64,000 bases of DNA. Origin: Streptomyces abikoensis (GTDB lineage: Bacteria; Actinomycetota; Actinomycetes; Streptomycetales; Streptomycetaceae). The translations under genes and the position numbers were made by a program. Location: positions 62,001 through 126,000 of the forward strand of contig NZ_BMRT01000007.1 of assembly GCF_014648775.1 (NCBI RefSeq), given 5' to 3'. The notes under the pieces are model-generated. The model saw only the letters and a list, made by a program, of their open reading frames with translations. It had not been told where the DNA came from and did no database searches. How positions within the stretch are numbered: the first letter of the stretch is position 1; the number at the start of each line of letters is the position of its first letter. Shown here in pieces: positions 1 through 7,922 of the stretch.

Positions 1-196
1 GGAAGGCCAGGGCCCCGGCGGCGACGAACAGGACGCCGCCCGCCGCCAGCCCGAGCCGGCGTCCGGTGAGCACCGGCACCAGCTCCGGCAGCACGGCACC
101 GGCGCCCGCGCTCAGCAGCCCGAGCCACCACAACCAGCGCGCCGGCGCCCTCACGATCACGGCCACACGAGCCAGCGCATACGCTCCGCGCCCCAC
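1..196 (-). CDS. membrane protein, N-terminal part (gene runs off the window)
   Basis: Reading the minus strand from a GTG at 196 gives 65 codons open to the window edge. A GAGGAGG ribosome site lies 5-6 bases upstream. The peptide starts VGRGAYALARVAVIV and has two hydrophobic stretches, around residues 8-35 and 45-65, so it is probably an integral membrane protein. No family can be assigned from the fragment. It is divergent from the exported esterase at 429, and the roughly 230 bp between them should hold both promoters. Confidence 0.55.
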   Translation of the reverse strand, partial: MGRGAYALARVAVIVRAPARWLWWLGLLSAGAGAVLPELVPVLTGRRLGLAAGGVLFVAAGALAF

Positions 197-428
197 GTCG
201 GACCTCCTCGTCGGTCTTGTCGTCGTCACTGCGGGCCGCACGCTAGCCGACGATTCTGAGTGCGAGCTGAGAACCGCGCGCGCCCGTAGCCCACTGGAGT
301 CATACCCGGGTATCACAGGCGAGTTGACCCCCACGTATGTCGTGTCGACGCATCGTCGGTCCTTATGGTCGTCCTACCGATGGAGCGGCGGACGAAGCGG
401 CGGACGAAGCGGTGGGAGGAGACGGGAC

Positions 429-1757
429 ATGCCGGTGAACGAGCGGGCCCAGCAGGCACTGCGGCGACGGGCGCTGGTGGCGGCGGGGGCGCTGGCTTTG
501 ACCGGTCTGCTCGGGGTCTTCGCCCCGCACGCCCGCGCGGCGGCCGACGGCACCCCTACAGCCGAGGCTCCGGCCCCGGCCGGCTCCCGTGCCCACGTCC
601 GGCTGCCCGAGCCGACCGGCCCGTTCCCCGTCGGCACCACCACCCGCCACCTGGTCGACACCTCCCGCGAGGACCCCTGGCACCCGGGGCACGGCCACCG
701 CGAGGTCATGGTCGGCTTCTGGTACCCGGCGGCCCACGCGGGCTGGCGGACCGCCGCGCGCACCGCGCCCCACATGGAGCGGCGCGCCGCCGCCCACTTC
801 GGCTCGCCGGGCGGCTCCGGCCACCTCGGCTACCGCGTGCCGGCCGGGGCCGTGGACTGGGCGGCCACCACGACGCACGCGCGCGTGGACGCTCCCGTCG
901 CGCGCGGGGCGGGCGTCCGGCCGGTCGTGCTGTACTCGGCGGGCCTGGGCGATCCCCGGACCTGGAACACGTCGCTCGTCGAGGACCTGGCCTCGCGCGG
1001 CTACGTGGTCGTCACGGTCGACCACACCTACGACTCCTCCGAGGTCGCCCTCCCCGGCGGCCGCCTCGCGCGCTCCGTGCTCCCCGGCCTCGCCGCGAAG
1101 CGCGGCACGGACCCGGGTCGGGTGCTGCGCAAGGCGATGAAGGCGCGCGTCGACGACACCCGTTTCATCCTGGACCGGCTCGGTGACCGCAAACACCGGC
1201 TGTCCCTGCCGCACGGTCTGGCCGCCGCCATGGATCTGCGGCACGTGGGGATGGTGGGCCACTCGGCGGGCGGCTTCACGGCCCTCCAGGCCATGCACGA
1301 CGACCGGCGCATCCGCGCGGCCGTCAACATGGACGGGACGATGGAGTTCCCCGGGCCGGGAGGGATGAGCTCGGTGTCACGGGAGGGGGTCGACCGGCCG
1401 TTCCTGCTGATGGGGACGGACGCGGCGGATTCCGGCGAGTACGGGCGCCAGCCGTCGTGGAAGGCGCTGTGGCAGCATTCGCGCGGTCGCGGCGGCTGGC
1501 GGGGTGATGTGACGCTCACGGGGTCGGAGCACGGGGCGTACACGGACGCGGCGGCGTTGCTGCCGCAGCTCGCGCGGCAACGGGCGGTTTCGTGGGGGAC
1601 GGTGCGGGGGGATGTGGGGACGGTGCGGGGGGAACGGGCCGTCGCCGTGACGAGGGCGTACGTGGCGTCGTTCCTCGACCGCTTCCTGCGGGGGCGGGAC
1701 GACCACTTGCTCGACGGGCCGTCAGGGCGGTTCCCGGAGGTGCGGGTCGCGCGCTGA
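429..1757 (+). CDS. secreted alpha/beta hydrolase, PAF-acetylhydrolase-like
   Basis: A 442-residue alpha/beta-hydrolase resembling the platelet-activating-factor acetylhydrolase (isoform II) group, which hydrolyses short acyl esters. Residues 1-38 form a signal peptide: an Arg-rich start, a hydrophobic core and a cut near ARAAA, so the enzyme is probably exported. The nucleophile elbow GHSAGG places the catalytic Ser near residue 279, and a His in GSEHGAY near residue 368 is a good candidate for the triad. The ATG at 429 follows GGAGGA. The frame is open further upstream, but that part is antisense to the divergent membrane gene and has no ribosome site. The physiological substrate is unknown. 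A dispersed palindromic element follows the stop. Confidence 0.85.
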   Translation: MPVNERAQQALRRRALVAAGALALTGLLGVFAPHARAAADGTPTAEAPAPAGSRAHVRLPEPTGPFPVGTTTRHLVDTSREDPWHPGHGHREVMVGFWYPAAHAGWRTAARTAPHMERRAAAHFGSPGGSGHLGYRVPAGAVDWAATTTHARVDAPVARGAGVRPVVLYSAGLGDPRTWNTSLVEDLASRGYVVVTVDHTYDSSEVALPGGRLARSVLPGLAAKRGTDPGRVLRKAMKARVDDTRFILDRLGDRKHRLSLPHGLAAAMDLRHVGMVGHSAGGFTALQAMHDDRRIRAAVNMDGTMEFPGPGGMSSVSREGVDRPFLLMGTDAADSGEYGRQPSWKALWQHSRGRGGWRGDVTLTGSEHGAYTDAAALLPQLARQRAVSWGTVRGDVGTVRGERAVAVTRAYVASFLDRFLRGRDDHLLDGPSGRFPEVRVAR

Positions 1758-1770
1758 AGCGGTGGAGAGT

Positions 1771-1918
1771 CCCCGGTCCCGCCCCTTCCCGTTTCTTTCA
1801 GGGGCTCCGCCCCCGAACCCCCGGTCCTCAAACGCCGGACGGGCTGGAATCAGCCCGTCCGGCGGGGGCGCCAGGGGGCGGCAGCCCCCTGGGAAACGGT
1901 GAAAGGGCGGGACTGGGG
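1771..1918. repeat. dispersed palindromic element, family A copy 1
   Basis: Intergenic element that begins CCCCGGTCCCGCCCCTTCCC and ends with nearly the reverse complement (GAAAGGGCGGGACTGGGG). In the middle is a perfect hairpin: CGCCGGACGGGCTG at 1833-1846, loop GAAT, and its complement at 1851-1864. Related copies lie near 39963-40125 and 63013-63101. It separates the convergent esterase and RpiR genes and probably terminates both transcripts. Confidence 0.75.
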
Positions 1919-1923
1919 CGTCC

Positions 1924-2775
1924 TCACTCCACGAACAAGCCCCGCGCCGCCGCCTTCGCGTCGAACTCCTCCAGGCGCGCCTGCGCGTCCGGCAGCGCGT
2001 CGCACATCGCCTCCAGGAGCACCCGGCCCAGCAGCATCGGCGCGCAGGCCGTGTCGAAGGCGAGGCCCGTGCCGACGGCGGCCGGCAGCAGGACGTCGCT
2101 GTGGCGTGCGACGGGGGCGAACGTGGAGTCCGCGACGGTGACGACCGTCAGACCCGCCCCCCGCGCGTACTCCAGCGCGTCCACCACCTCGCGCGGGTGG
2201 CGCGGCAGCGCGAAGCACAGCAGGGCGCTCGCCCCGGCGCGGACGGCCGCGTCGATGCGGTCGACGAGCAGCGTGCCGCCCTCGTCGAGGAGCCGTACGT
2301 CGGGGTGGACCTTGCGCGCGAAGTAGGCGAAGCCCGCCGCCTGGGCGGTCGCGGCCCGCAGGCCGAGGACGGGCAGCGGGCGCGACGCGGCCAGCAGGCG
2401 GCCGGCCCGGGCGACGGGGGCGGGGTCGGCGAGCAGCGAGGCGAGGTGGCGGAGGTTGTCGATCTCGGCCTGTACGGCCTGCTGGTACTCGTTGTACGAG
2501 TCCTCGGCGGGCGCCTCGGCGGCGGGGACGACGTCGCGCAGGTGGCGGCGGAGCGCGGGGTAGCCGTCGAAGCCGAGGGCGACCGCGAAACGGGTCACCG
2601 ACGGCTGGCTGACCCCGGCGAGCTCGGCCAGTTCGACGCTGGAGAGGAACGGCGCGTCCGCCGAGCGGCGCACCATGCAGTGGGCGATGCGGCGCTGCGT
2701 GGGCGTCAGCCGGTGCCCTTCGAAGAGCTTCTGCAGCCGCGCGGTGGCTTCCGGCTCGCCCCCGGTCTCGCTCAT
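1924..2775 (-). CDS. MurR/RpiR family transcriptional regulator
   Basis: A 283-residue regulator with an N-terminal RpiR-type helix-turn-helix (about residues 10-85, including SVELAELAGVSQPSVTRFAV) and a C-terminal SIS sugar-isomerase domain (about 120-250). SIS domains usually sense phosphosugars or related metabolites. The ATG at 2775 sits three bases after GAGGAGGG, better than the in-frame start seven codons upstream, which lacks a ribosome site. It lies 77 bp downstream of the MatB-like ligase on the same strand, and a perfect 13-bp-arm palindrome fills most of that gap. The likely model is a regulator controlling itself, and perhaps the ligase, from that site. The effector is unknown. 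Confidence 0.88.
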   Translation of the reverse strand: MSETGGEPEATARLQKLFEGHRLTPTQRRIAHCMVRRSADAPFLSSVELAELAGVSQPSVTRFAVALGFDGYPALRRHLRDVVPAAEAPAEDSYNEYQQAVQAEIDNLRHLASLLADPAPVARAGRLLAASRPLPVLGLRAATAQAAGFAYFARKVHPDVRLLDEGGTLLVDRIDAAVRAGASALLCFALPRHPREVVDALEYARGAGLTVVTVADSTFAPVARHSDVLLPAAVGTGLAFDTACAPMLLGRVLLEAMCDALPDAQARLEEFDAKAAARGLFVE

Positions 2776-2805
2776 GAGCCCTCCTCGGTCAGTCATTCAT
2801 CCGGT

Positions 2806-2837
2806 CCGTACCCTGCATGGAATTATGCAGGGTACGG
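2806..2837. promoter_or_regulatory. perfect inverted repeat, putative RpiR operator
   Basis: CCGTACCCTGCAT (2806-2818), six-base spacer GGAATT, and its exact complement ATGCAGGGTACGG (2825-2837). It lies 31 bp upstream of the RpiR-family start and 16 bp after the ligase stop. Without a T-run, and with a TGCAT..ATGCA core typical of a dimeric DNA-binding site, an operator is more likely than a terminator, although a terminator for the ligase cannot be excluded. Confidence 0.6.
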
Positions 2838-2852
2838 CTCCCGGACCGCGCC

Positions 2853-4214
2853 TCACAGCGGAGGCAGCAGCTTCTTCTGCGGCTTGCCCATGGCGTTGCG
2901 CGGCAGCGCGTCCATGAAGCGGATCCGGCGCGGTCGCTTGTGGACGGAGAGGTGGCCCGCCACGAAGTCGATCAGCTCGCGCTCGGCGATCCCGTCGGCC
3001 ACCACATAGGCGACGATCTCCTGCCCCAGGTCGTCGTGGGGCACCCCGACGACCGCCGCCTCGCGGACGGCCGGGTGGTCCAGGAGGGCGTTCTCGACCT
3101 CGCCGGCGCCGACGCGGTAGCCGCCGGACTTGATCAGGTCGGTGGAGGCCCGGCCCACGATGCGGTGGGTGCCGTCCGGCTCGATCGCGGCGATGTCGCC
3201 CGTGCGGAACCAGCCGTCGGCCGTGTACGCGGCCGCCGTCGCCTCCGGGCGGCCCAGGTAGCCGGCGAAGAGCGTCGGGCCGGAGACCTCCAGCTCCCCG
3301 ATGCCGCCCTCCTCCCCCGTCCCCACGACCCGGGTGCGTACGCCCGGCAGCGGCAGGCCCACCGCGCCCGGGCGGCGCTCGCCGTCCGCGCGGGTGGCGA
3401 CGGTGATCAGGGTCTCCGTCATGCCGTAGCGCTCGACGGGGCGTTGCCCGGTGAGCGCCTCCAGGTCGCGGAAGACGGGCGCGGGCAGGGCGGCGCTGCC
3501 CGACACCAGCAGCCGGGCCCCGGCGAGCGCCCGGGCGGCGGCGTGGTCGCGCGCCACCCGTGACCAGACCGTCGGCACGCCGAAGTAGAGGCTGCCGCCC
3601 GCCGCCGCGTACGCCTCCGGCGTGGGGCGGCCGGTGTGGACCAGCCGGCAGCCGGTGCGCAGGGCGCCCAGCACGCCCAGGACGAGGCCGTGGACGTGGA
3701 AGAGCGGCAGGCCGTGGACGAGGGTGTCCTCGGCCGTCCACTTCCAGGCCTCGGCGAGCCCGTCCAGGCCCGCCGCGACCGCGCCGCGCGGGATGAGCGC
3801 GCCCTTGGGCGCGCCGGTGGTGCCGGAGGTGTAGAGCACGAGGGCGGTCGACTCCGGGTCCGGCTCGGGCGCGGACCAGGTGCCGCGTTCCCGTATGTCC
3901 ACGGGGACGTCCTCGCCGAGGACCAGTTCGGCGCCGGAGTCGCGCAGGATGTGGCCGCGCTCGGCGGGCCCGGCGTCCGGCGGCAGCGGTACGACGGGCA
4001 CCCCGGCGAGCAGCCCGCCGACGACGGCCACCACGGTCTCGGGCTCCGCCACGGCCCGTACGGCCACGGACGGGGCCCCGGCGATCCGGGCCGCCACCGC
4101 CCCTGCCGCGCCCAGGAGTTCCTCCCGCGACAGGGACCGTCCCGCGATGGTGAGGGCGTCCGGACGGTCGGCGGCGTCCGGCGCGACGAGGGACGACAGC
4201 AGGGGTTCGGGCAC
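2853..4214 (-). CDS. matB: malonyl-CoA synthetase-like acyl-CoA ligase
   Basis: A 453-residue ANL-superfamily adenylate-forming ligase. The closest family is MatB, which activates malonate or methylmalonate with ATP and CoA to supply extender units. Motifs seen: the P-loop LYTSGTTGAPKGA (about 126-138), LPLFHVHGLVLG, RLLVSGSAALP, ERYGMTETL, RTGD (about 335), and the C-terminal catalytic Lys in NAMGKPQKK (about 445). At about 450 residues it has the compact MatB length. The GTG at 4214 follows AAGGAG at 7 bases. It is the first gene of a probable two-gene unit with the RpiR regulator. Substrate is inferred from resemblance to S. coelicolor MatB. Confidence 0.82.
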   Translation of the reverse strand: MPEPLLSSLVAPDAADRPDALTIAGRSLSREELLGAAGAVAARIAGAPSVAVRAVAEPETVVAVVGGLLAGVPVVPLPPDAGPAERGHILRDSGAELVLGEDVPVDIRERGTWSAPEPDPESTALVLYTSGTTGAPKGALIPRGAVAAGLDGLAEAWKWTAEDTLVHGLPLFHVHGLVLGVLGALRTGCRLVHTGRPTPEAYAAAGGSLYFGVPTVWSRVARDHAAARALAGARLLVSGSAALPAPVFRDLEALTGQRPVERYGMTETLITVATRADGERRPGAVGLPLPGVRTRVVGTGEEGGIGELEVSGPTLFAGYLGRPEATAAAYTADGWFRTGDIAAIEPDGTHRIVGRASTDLIKSGGYRVGAGEVENALLDHPAVREAAVVGVPHDDLGQEIVAYVVADGIAERELIDFVAGHLSVHKRPRRIRFMDALPRNAMGKPQKKLLPPL

Positions 4215-4316
4215 GGAATCGCTCCTTCCACGGGGCCCCGGCGGACCGGGGGGCATCCCCTCTGCGGATACGGGTGCTGGCCCCACTGACGCGGGGTCCT
4301 CGCCGACCGTACCGTC

Positions 4317-4853
4317 GTGGCCATGATGGCCCGTGACACCGATGCCCCCAAGGACCCCGGTCGCGCCCAGGACCCCGTCCCCGGCCCGACCGGCTTGCAG
4401 AAGGACCCCGAGCTGCGCCGCGAACTGGACGCGACCGCGCACACGCTCAAGGAGCTCGGGCCCGAGTACGAGGCGGAGCTCATCGACTCCTTCCTGGAGA
4501 AGGTCGGCGAGCGCATCGACCGGCGGATGGACGCCACGGCGGACCGCCAGGTGCGGCGGCATCTCGCCGAGCGGCAGATGAGTGCGGCGCGGGGTGCGGC
4601 CGGGGGCGCGGCCGGGCGGTTCCCGGGTGACGGGCCGGCGCCCGGGAGCTTCGGGGAGCGGTTCGGGTTCGCGGCGGTGTCGCTGGTGCTGGCGATCCCG
4701 CTGTCGGCGATCGCCGCGTACAACGCGCATCTGGCGGGGTTGCTCGTGACGTGGGCGGGGATCGTGGGGGTGAACGTCGCCCAGGCGGCGCGGGTGCCGC
4801 GGCGGCGGTCAGCCGAAGACCGGGAGCGGGCTTCCGACGGCTGGGGCGCGTAA
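4317..4853 (+). CDS. conserved hypothetical membrane protein
   Basis: A 178-residue protein of unknown function. It has a charged, mostly helical N-terminal half (a predicted coiled coil around residues 25-90, rich in Glu and Arg), a Gly/Ala-rich linker (90-115), and one or two hydrophobic segments near 120-158 (SLVLAIPLSAIAAY and LVTWAGIVGVNVA). This looks like a short cytoplasmic domain tethered to the membrane. Start choice is uncertain: GTG 4317 or ATG 4323 and 4326 are all in frame without a strong ribosome site. It diverges from matB about 100 bp upstream and converges on cbs. Confidence 0.7.
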   Translation: MAMMARDTDAPKDPGRAQDPVPGPTGLQKDPELRRELDATAHTLKELGPEYEAELIDSFLEKVGERIDRRMDATADRQVRRHLAERQMSAARGAAGGAAGRFPGDGPAPGSFGERFGFAAVSLVLAIPLSAIAAYNAHLAGLLVTWAGIVGVNVAQAARVPRRRSAEDRERASDGWGA

Positions 4854-5206
4854 GCGGTCCGGTTGCCCGCGGGCCGGTGGGGGCTTGTCGCGCCCACGCG
4901 GCGGTAGCCGCATATCGAACACTGCCCCGCGCCCCTTACGGGGCCCCGACGAGCGCGGGGGCCGCCGCACCCCGGTTGTGGCCGGGGTCGGGACGACGGC
5001 GGTCCCCGCGGAGGGCGCGGGCCGGATCCCGGGTGCCGGGATCCGTGCCGCGTCCGGACGGCTCTGGAGTCCGGGAGCCGCTCCGGAGTTCCTGCCGCCT
5101 CGTCACCCCTCACTATGCCGGGCCCGTGTTAAGTCCATGCTGCGCGCACGTGACGCATACGCACCTTTTACGGGCCGGTAGTTGCCGGTAGTTGGCCGCG
5201 GTGTGA
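4854..5206. other. 353-bp convergent intergenic region
   Basis: Lies between the 3' ends of the membrane-protein gene and cbs. It holds a degenerate copy of dispersed element family B at about 4884-4944, ending in the hairpin GCCCC-TTAC-GGGGC, then GC-rich sequence. The open frames here show no ribosome site or coding character. Confidence 0.6.
4884..4944. repeat. dispersed intergenic element, family B copy 1 (degenerate)
   Basis: Shares the end CCCCGCGCCCCTTACGGGGC with three other copies (10324, 33691, 36141) and the internal stretch TGTCGCGCCCACGCGGCGG with the 10324 copy. The terminal hairpin can work in both directions between convergent genes. Confidence 0.6.
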
Positions 5207-6604
5207 CTACTTCGTACCGCCGTTGCCGCCCTCGGCGAGGAACGCGAGCAGGTCCTGGCGGCTGACGACGCCCTTGGGCTTGCCCTCGACGAGCACGATG
5301 GCCGCGTCCGCCGTGCCGAGGACGTTCATCAGGTCGCCGACCGCCTCGCCGGAGCCGACCTGCGGCAGCGGCGCGCTCATGTGCTTCTCCAGCGGGTCGG
5401 AGAGCGAGGCCCGCTGGGCGAACAGCGCGTCCAGCAGGTCGCGTTCGACGACCGAGCCGATGACCTCGGCGGCCATGACGTCGGGGTGGCCGGCGCCGGG
5501 CTTGACGATCGGCATCTGCGAGACGCCGTACTCGCGGAGCACCTCGATGGCCTGACCGACCGTCTCCTCGGGGTGCATGTGGACGAGCGAGGGGATGCCG
5601 CCGTCCTTGCGGCGCAGCACGTCGCCGACGCGGGCGGCGTCGCCGGGCTCCTCCAGGAAGCCGTAGTCGGCCATCCACTCATCGTTGAAGATCTTGCTCA
5701 GGTAGCCGCGGCCGCTGTCCGGCAGGAGCACCACCACGACGTCGTCCTCGCCGAGGTCCTTCGCGATCTCCAGGGCGCTGACGACCGCCATGCCGCAGGA
5801 GCCGCCGACCAGCAGGCCCTCCTCCTTGGCGAGGCGGCGCGTCATCTGGAAGGCGTCCTTGTCGGAGACCGCGACGATCCGGTCCGTCACCGTGCCGTCG
5901 TAGGCGGAGGGCCAGAAGTCCTCGCCGACGCCCTCGATCAGGTACGGGCGGCCCGAACCGCCGCTGTACACCGAGCCCTCGGGGTCGGAGCCGATGACCT
6001 GGACCTTGCCGCCGCTGATCTCCTTGAGGTACCGGCCGGTGCCGCTGATCGTGCCGCCCGTGCCCACGCCCGCGACGAAGTGGGTGATCTTCCCCTCGGT
6101 CTGCTCCCAGAGCTCCGGACCGGTGGAGTGGTAGTGCGAGAGCGGGTTGTTGGGGTTGCTGTACTGGTCGGGCTTCCAGGCGTTGGGCGTCTCGCGCACG
6201 AGGCGGTCGGAGACGTTGTAGTACGAGTCCGGGTGCTCGGGGTCGACGGCGGTCGGGCAGACGACGACCTCGGCCCCGTAAGCCCGCAGTACGTTGATCT
6301 TGTCCTGGGAAACCTTGTCAGGGCAGACGAAGATGCACTTGTAGCCCTTCTGCTGCGCCACGATCGCGAGACCCACGCCCGTGTTGCCCGAGGTGGGCTC
6401 CACGATCGTGCCGCCCGGCTTGAGCTCACCGGACTTCTCGGCGGCCTCGATCATCCGCACGGCGATGCGGTCCTTCACCGATCCACCGGGGTTGAAGTAC
6501 TCCACCTTGGCGAGGACGGTCGCCTTGATGCCTTCGGTCACATGGTTGAGCTTCACGAGCGGGGTGTTGCCAACGAGCTCAATCATCGAGTCGTGATACT
6601 GCAC
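5207..6604 (-). CDS. cbs: cystathionine beta-synthase
   Basis: A 465-residue PLP enzyme of the fold-type II family that condenses serine (or O-acetylserine) with homocysteine to cystathionine in reverse transsulfuration. The PLP Schiff-base Lys is K44 in NPGGSVKDR. The phosphate-binding SGNTG (about residue 73) and GTGGTISG (about 180) are present. Two tandem CBS domains occupy about residues 340-460, separating it from plain cysteine synthases. The GTG at 6604 follows GGAGATCACC and gives the family start VQYHDSMIELVGNTPLV; an upstream in-frame ATG at 6649 adds 15 unrelated residues. It is divergent from the SGNH hydrolase. Confidence 0.92.
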   Translation of the reverse strand: MQYHDSMIELVGNTPLVKLNHVTEGIKATVLAKVEYFNPGGSVKDRIAVRMIEAAEKSGELKPGGTIVEPTSGNTGVGLAIVAQQKGYKCIFVCPDKVSQDKINVLRAYGAEVVVCPTAVDPEHPDSYYNVSDRLVRETPNAWKPDQYSNPNNPLSHYHSTGPELWEQTEGKITHFVAGVGTGGTISGTGRYLKEISGGKVQVIGSDPEGSVYSGGSGRPYLIEGVGEDFWPSAYDGTVTDRIVAVSDKDAFQMTRRLAKEEGLLVGGSCGMAVVSALEIAKDLGEDDVVVVLLPDSGRGYLSKIFNDEWMADYGFLEEPGDAARVGDVLRRKDGGIPSLVHMHPEETVGQAIEVLREYGVSQMPIVKPGAGHPDVMAAEVIGSVVERDLLDALFAQRASLSDPLEKHMSAPLPQVGSGEAVGDLMNVLGTADAAIVLVEGKPKGVVSRQDLLAFLAEGGNGGTK

Positions 6605-6812
6605 GGTGATCTCCGCGGTCGGGGGCACTAGCGGTCGTCGCGTGCCCATACCGCCAGCCTAGAGCGCCTGCCACCGCTCCAACGGCGCGTTGCGGAGGCG
6701 AGCGCGCGGGGCAACCTGCTCATAGCGCGCACTGGCAAGGGCGCGCCGGGTTCATGAAGCTTTTGTGAAGCGTTTGTAAACCGGCTTTCGTAAGCGCTGA
6801 GGAGGCTGTCCG

Positions 6813-7883
6813 GTGTCCATGCTGAGGGCGAGGGCCGCGCGACGGATCGCGGCCGCTGCGGCGTACGGAGGCGGCGGGGTCGGCCTGCTCGGCGGGGCGA
6901 TGCTCGGGGTGCTGATCACGGAGGTGGCGCTGGCCCGGCGGGTCGTCGGCGGGGCCGGCGGCACCCCGCCGCACGCGGACGGCCGCTACGGCTCCGCGTT
7001 CGTCCACGGGCTGGGGCGGGAGCCGCTGCTGCTGGGCGTGCTGGGCGATTCCACGGCGGCGGGCCAGGGGGTGCACCGGCCCCGGCAGACCCCGGGCGCC
7101 CTGCTGGCCTCGGGGCTCGCGGCGGTCGCCGAGCGGCCCGTGGAGCTGCGCAACGTGGCGCTGTCCGGGGCGCAGACCTACGACCTGGAGCGGCAGGTCA
7201 CCCAGATCCTCTGCGATCCGGAGCGGGTCCCCGACGTCTGCGTGATCATGATCGGGGCGAACGACGTCACCCACCGGGTGCCCGCCACCCGCTCCGTCCG
7301 GCTGCTCACGGAGGCCGTGCGCAGACTGCGGGAGGCCGGCTGCGAGGTGGTCGTCGGCACCTGCCCCGACCTGGGCACGATCGAGCCCGTCTACCAGCCG
7401 CTGCGCTGGCTGGCCCGGCGGCTGAGCCGGCAGCTCGCGGCGGCGCAGACGATCGGGGTGCTGTCGGCGGGCGGCCGGACGGTCTCGCTGGGCGATCTGC
7501 TGGGGCCGGAGTTCGAGGCCAATCCCCGGGAGCTGTTCGGGCCCGACAACTACCACCCCTCGGCCGAGGGTTACGCCACCGCCGCCATGGCCGTGCTGCC
7601 CACGCTCTGCGCGACGCTGGGCCTGTGGCCCGAGGACGAGGAACGGCCGGACGCGGCGCGCCGCGAGGGCATCCTGCCGCTGGCCAGGGCGGCCGCCGAG
7701 GCGGCCGCGGAGGGCGGCACGGAGGTCACGGCCCGGGGCCGCTGGGCGCTGCTCAAGCACCGCAAGCGGCGGCGGCTGCCGACGGCCCCGGAGGCCGCTC
7801 CGGACGGGGAACGGCCCGCCCATACTGGAAAGAGTCCGGCGTCACAGCCCGGAGACCGTGACCCGGGCCGTACTTGCGGGTAA
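6813..7883 (+). CDS. SGNH/GDSL family hydrolase with N-terminal membrane anchor
   Basis: A 356-residue SGNH hydrolase (esterase/lipase fold). The GDS block LGDSTAAG gives catalytic Ser80, GAND (about 149) supplies the oxyanion-hole Asn, and DNYHPSAEGY gives Asp245 and His248. Residues 11-45 form a Gly/Ala-rich hydrophobic segment that probably anchors or exports the protein. The C-terminal 80 residues are basic and low complexity. The GTG at 6813 follows GAGGAGG at 7 bases. It lies 39 bp upstream of the thiolase gene on the same strand and may be co-transcribed with it. The substrate cannot be deduced. Confidence 0.85.
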   Translation: MSMLRARAARRIAAAAAYGGGGVGLLGGAMLGVLITEVALARRVVGGAGGTPPHADGRYGSAFVHGLGREPLLLGVLGDSTAAGQGVHRPRQTPGALLASGLAAVAERPVELRNVALSGAQTYDLERQVTQILCDPERVPDVCVIMIGANDVTHRVPATRSVRLLTEAVRRLREAGCEVVVGTCPDLGTIEPVYQPLRWLARRLSRQLAAAQTIGVLSAGGRTVSLGDLLGPEFEANPRELFGPDNYHPSAEGYATAAMAVLPTLCATLGLWPEDEERPDAARREGILPLARAAAEAAAEGGTEVTARGRWALLKHRKRRRLPTAPEAAPDGERPAHTGKSPASQPGDRDPGRTCG

Positions 7884-7922
7884 CTTCCGGGGAGTCTTCG
7901 TTCCCGCGCAACTGGAGCCGTG

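Noticed and set aside
66..428. Upstream extension of the secreted-hydrolase reading frame
   Set aside because: No ribosome site; antisense to the divergent membrane-protein gene; would bury the clear signal peptide that starts at 429.
363..1298. Long open frame antisense to the hydrolase
   Set aside because: Arg/Gly/Pro-rich shadow frame typical of high-GC DNA; no domain or ribosome site. The same applies to the many long antisense frames over ABC permeases, mfd and ppc.
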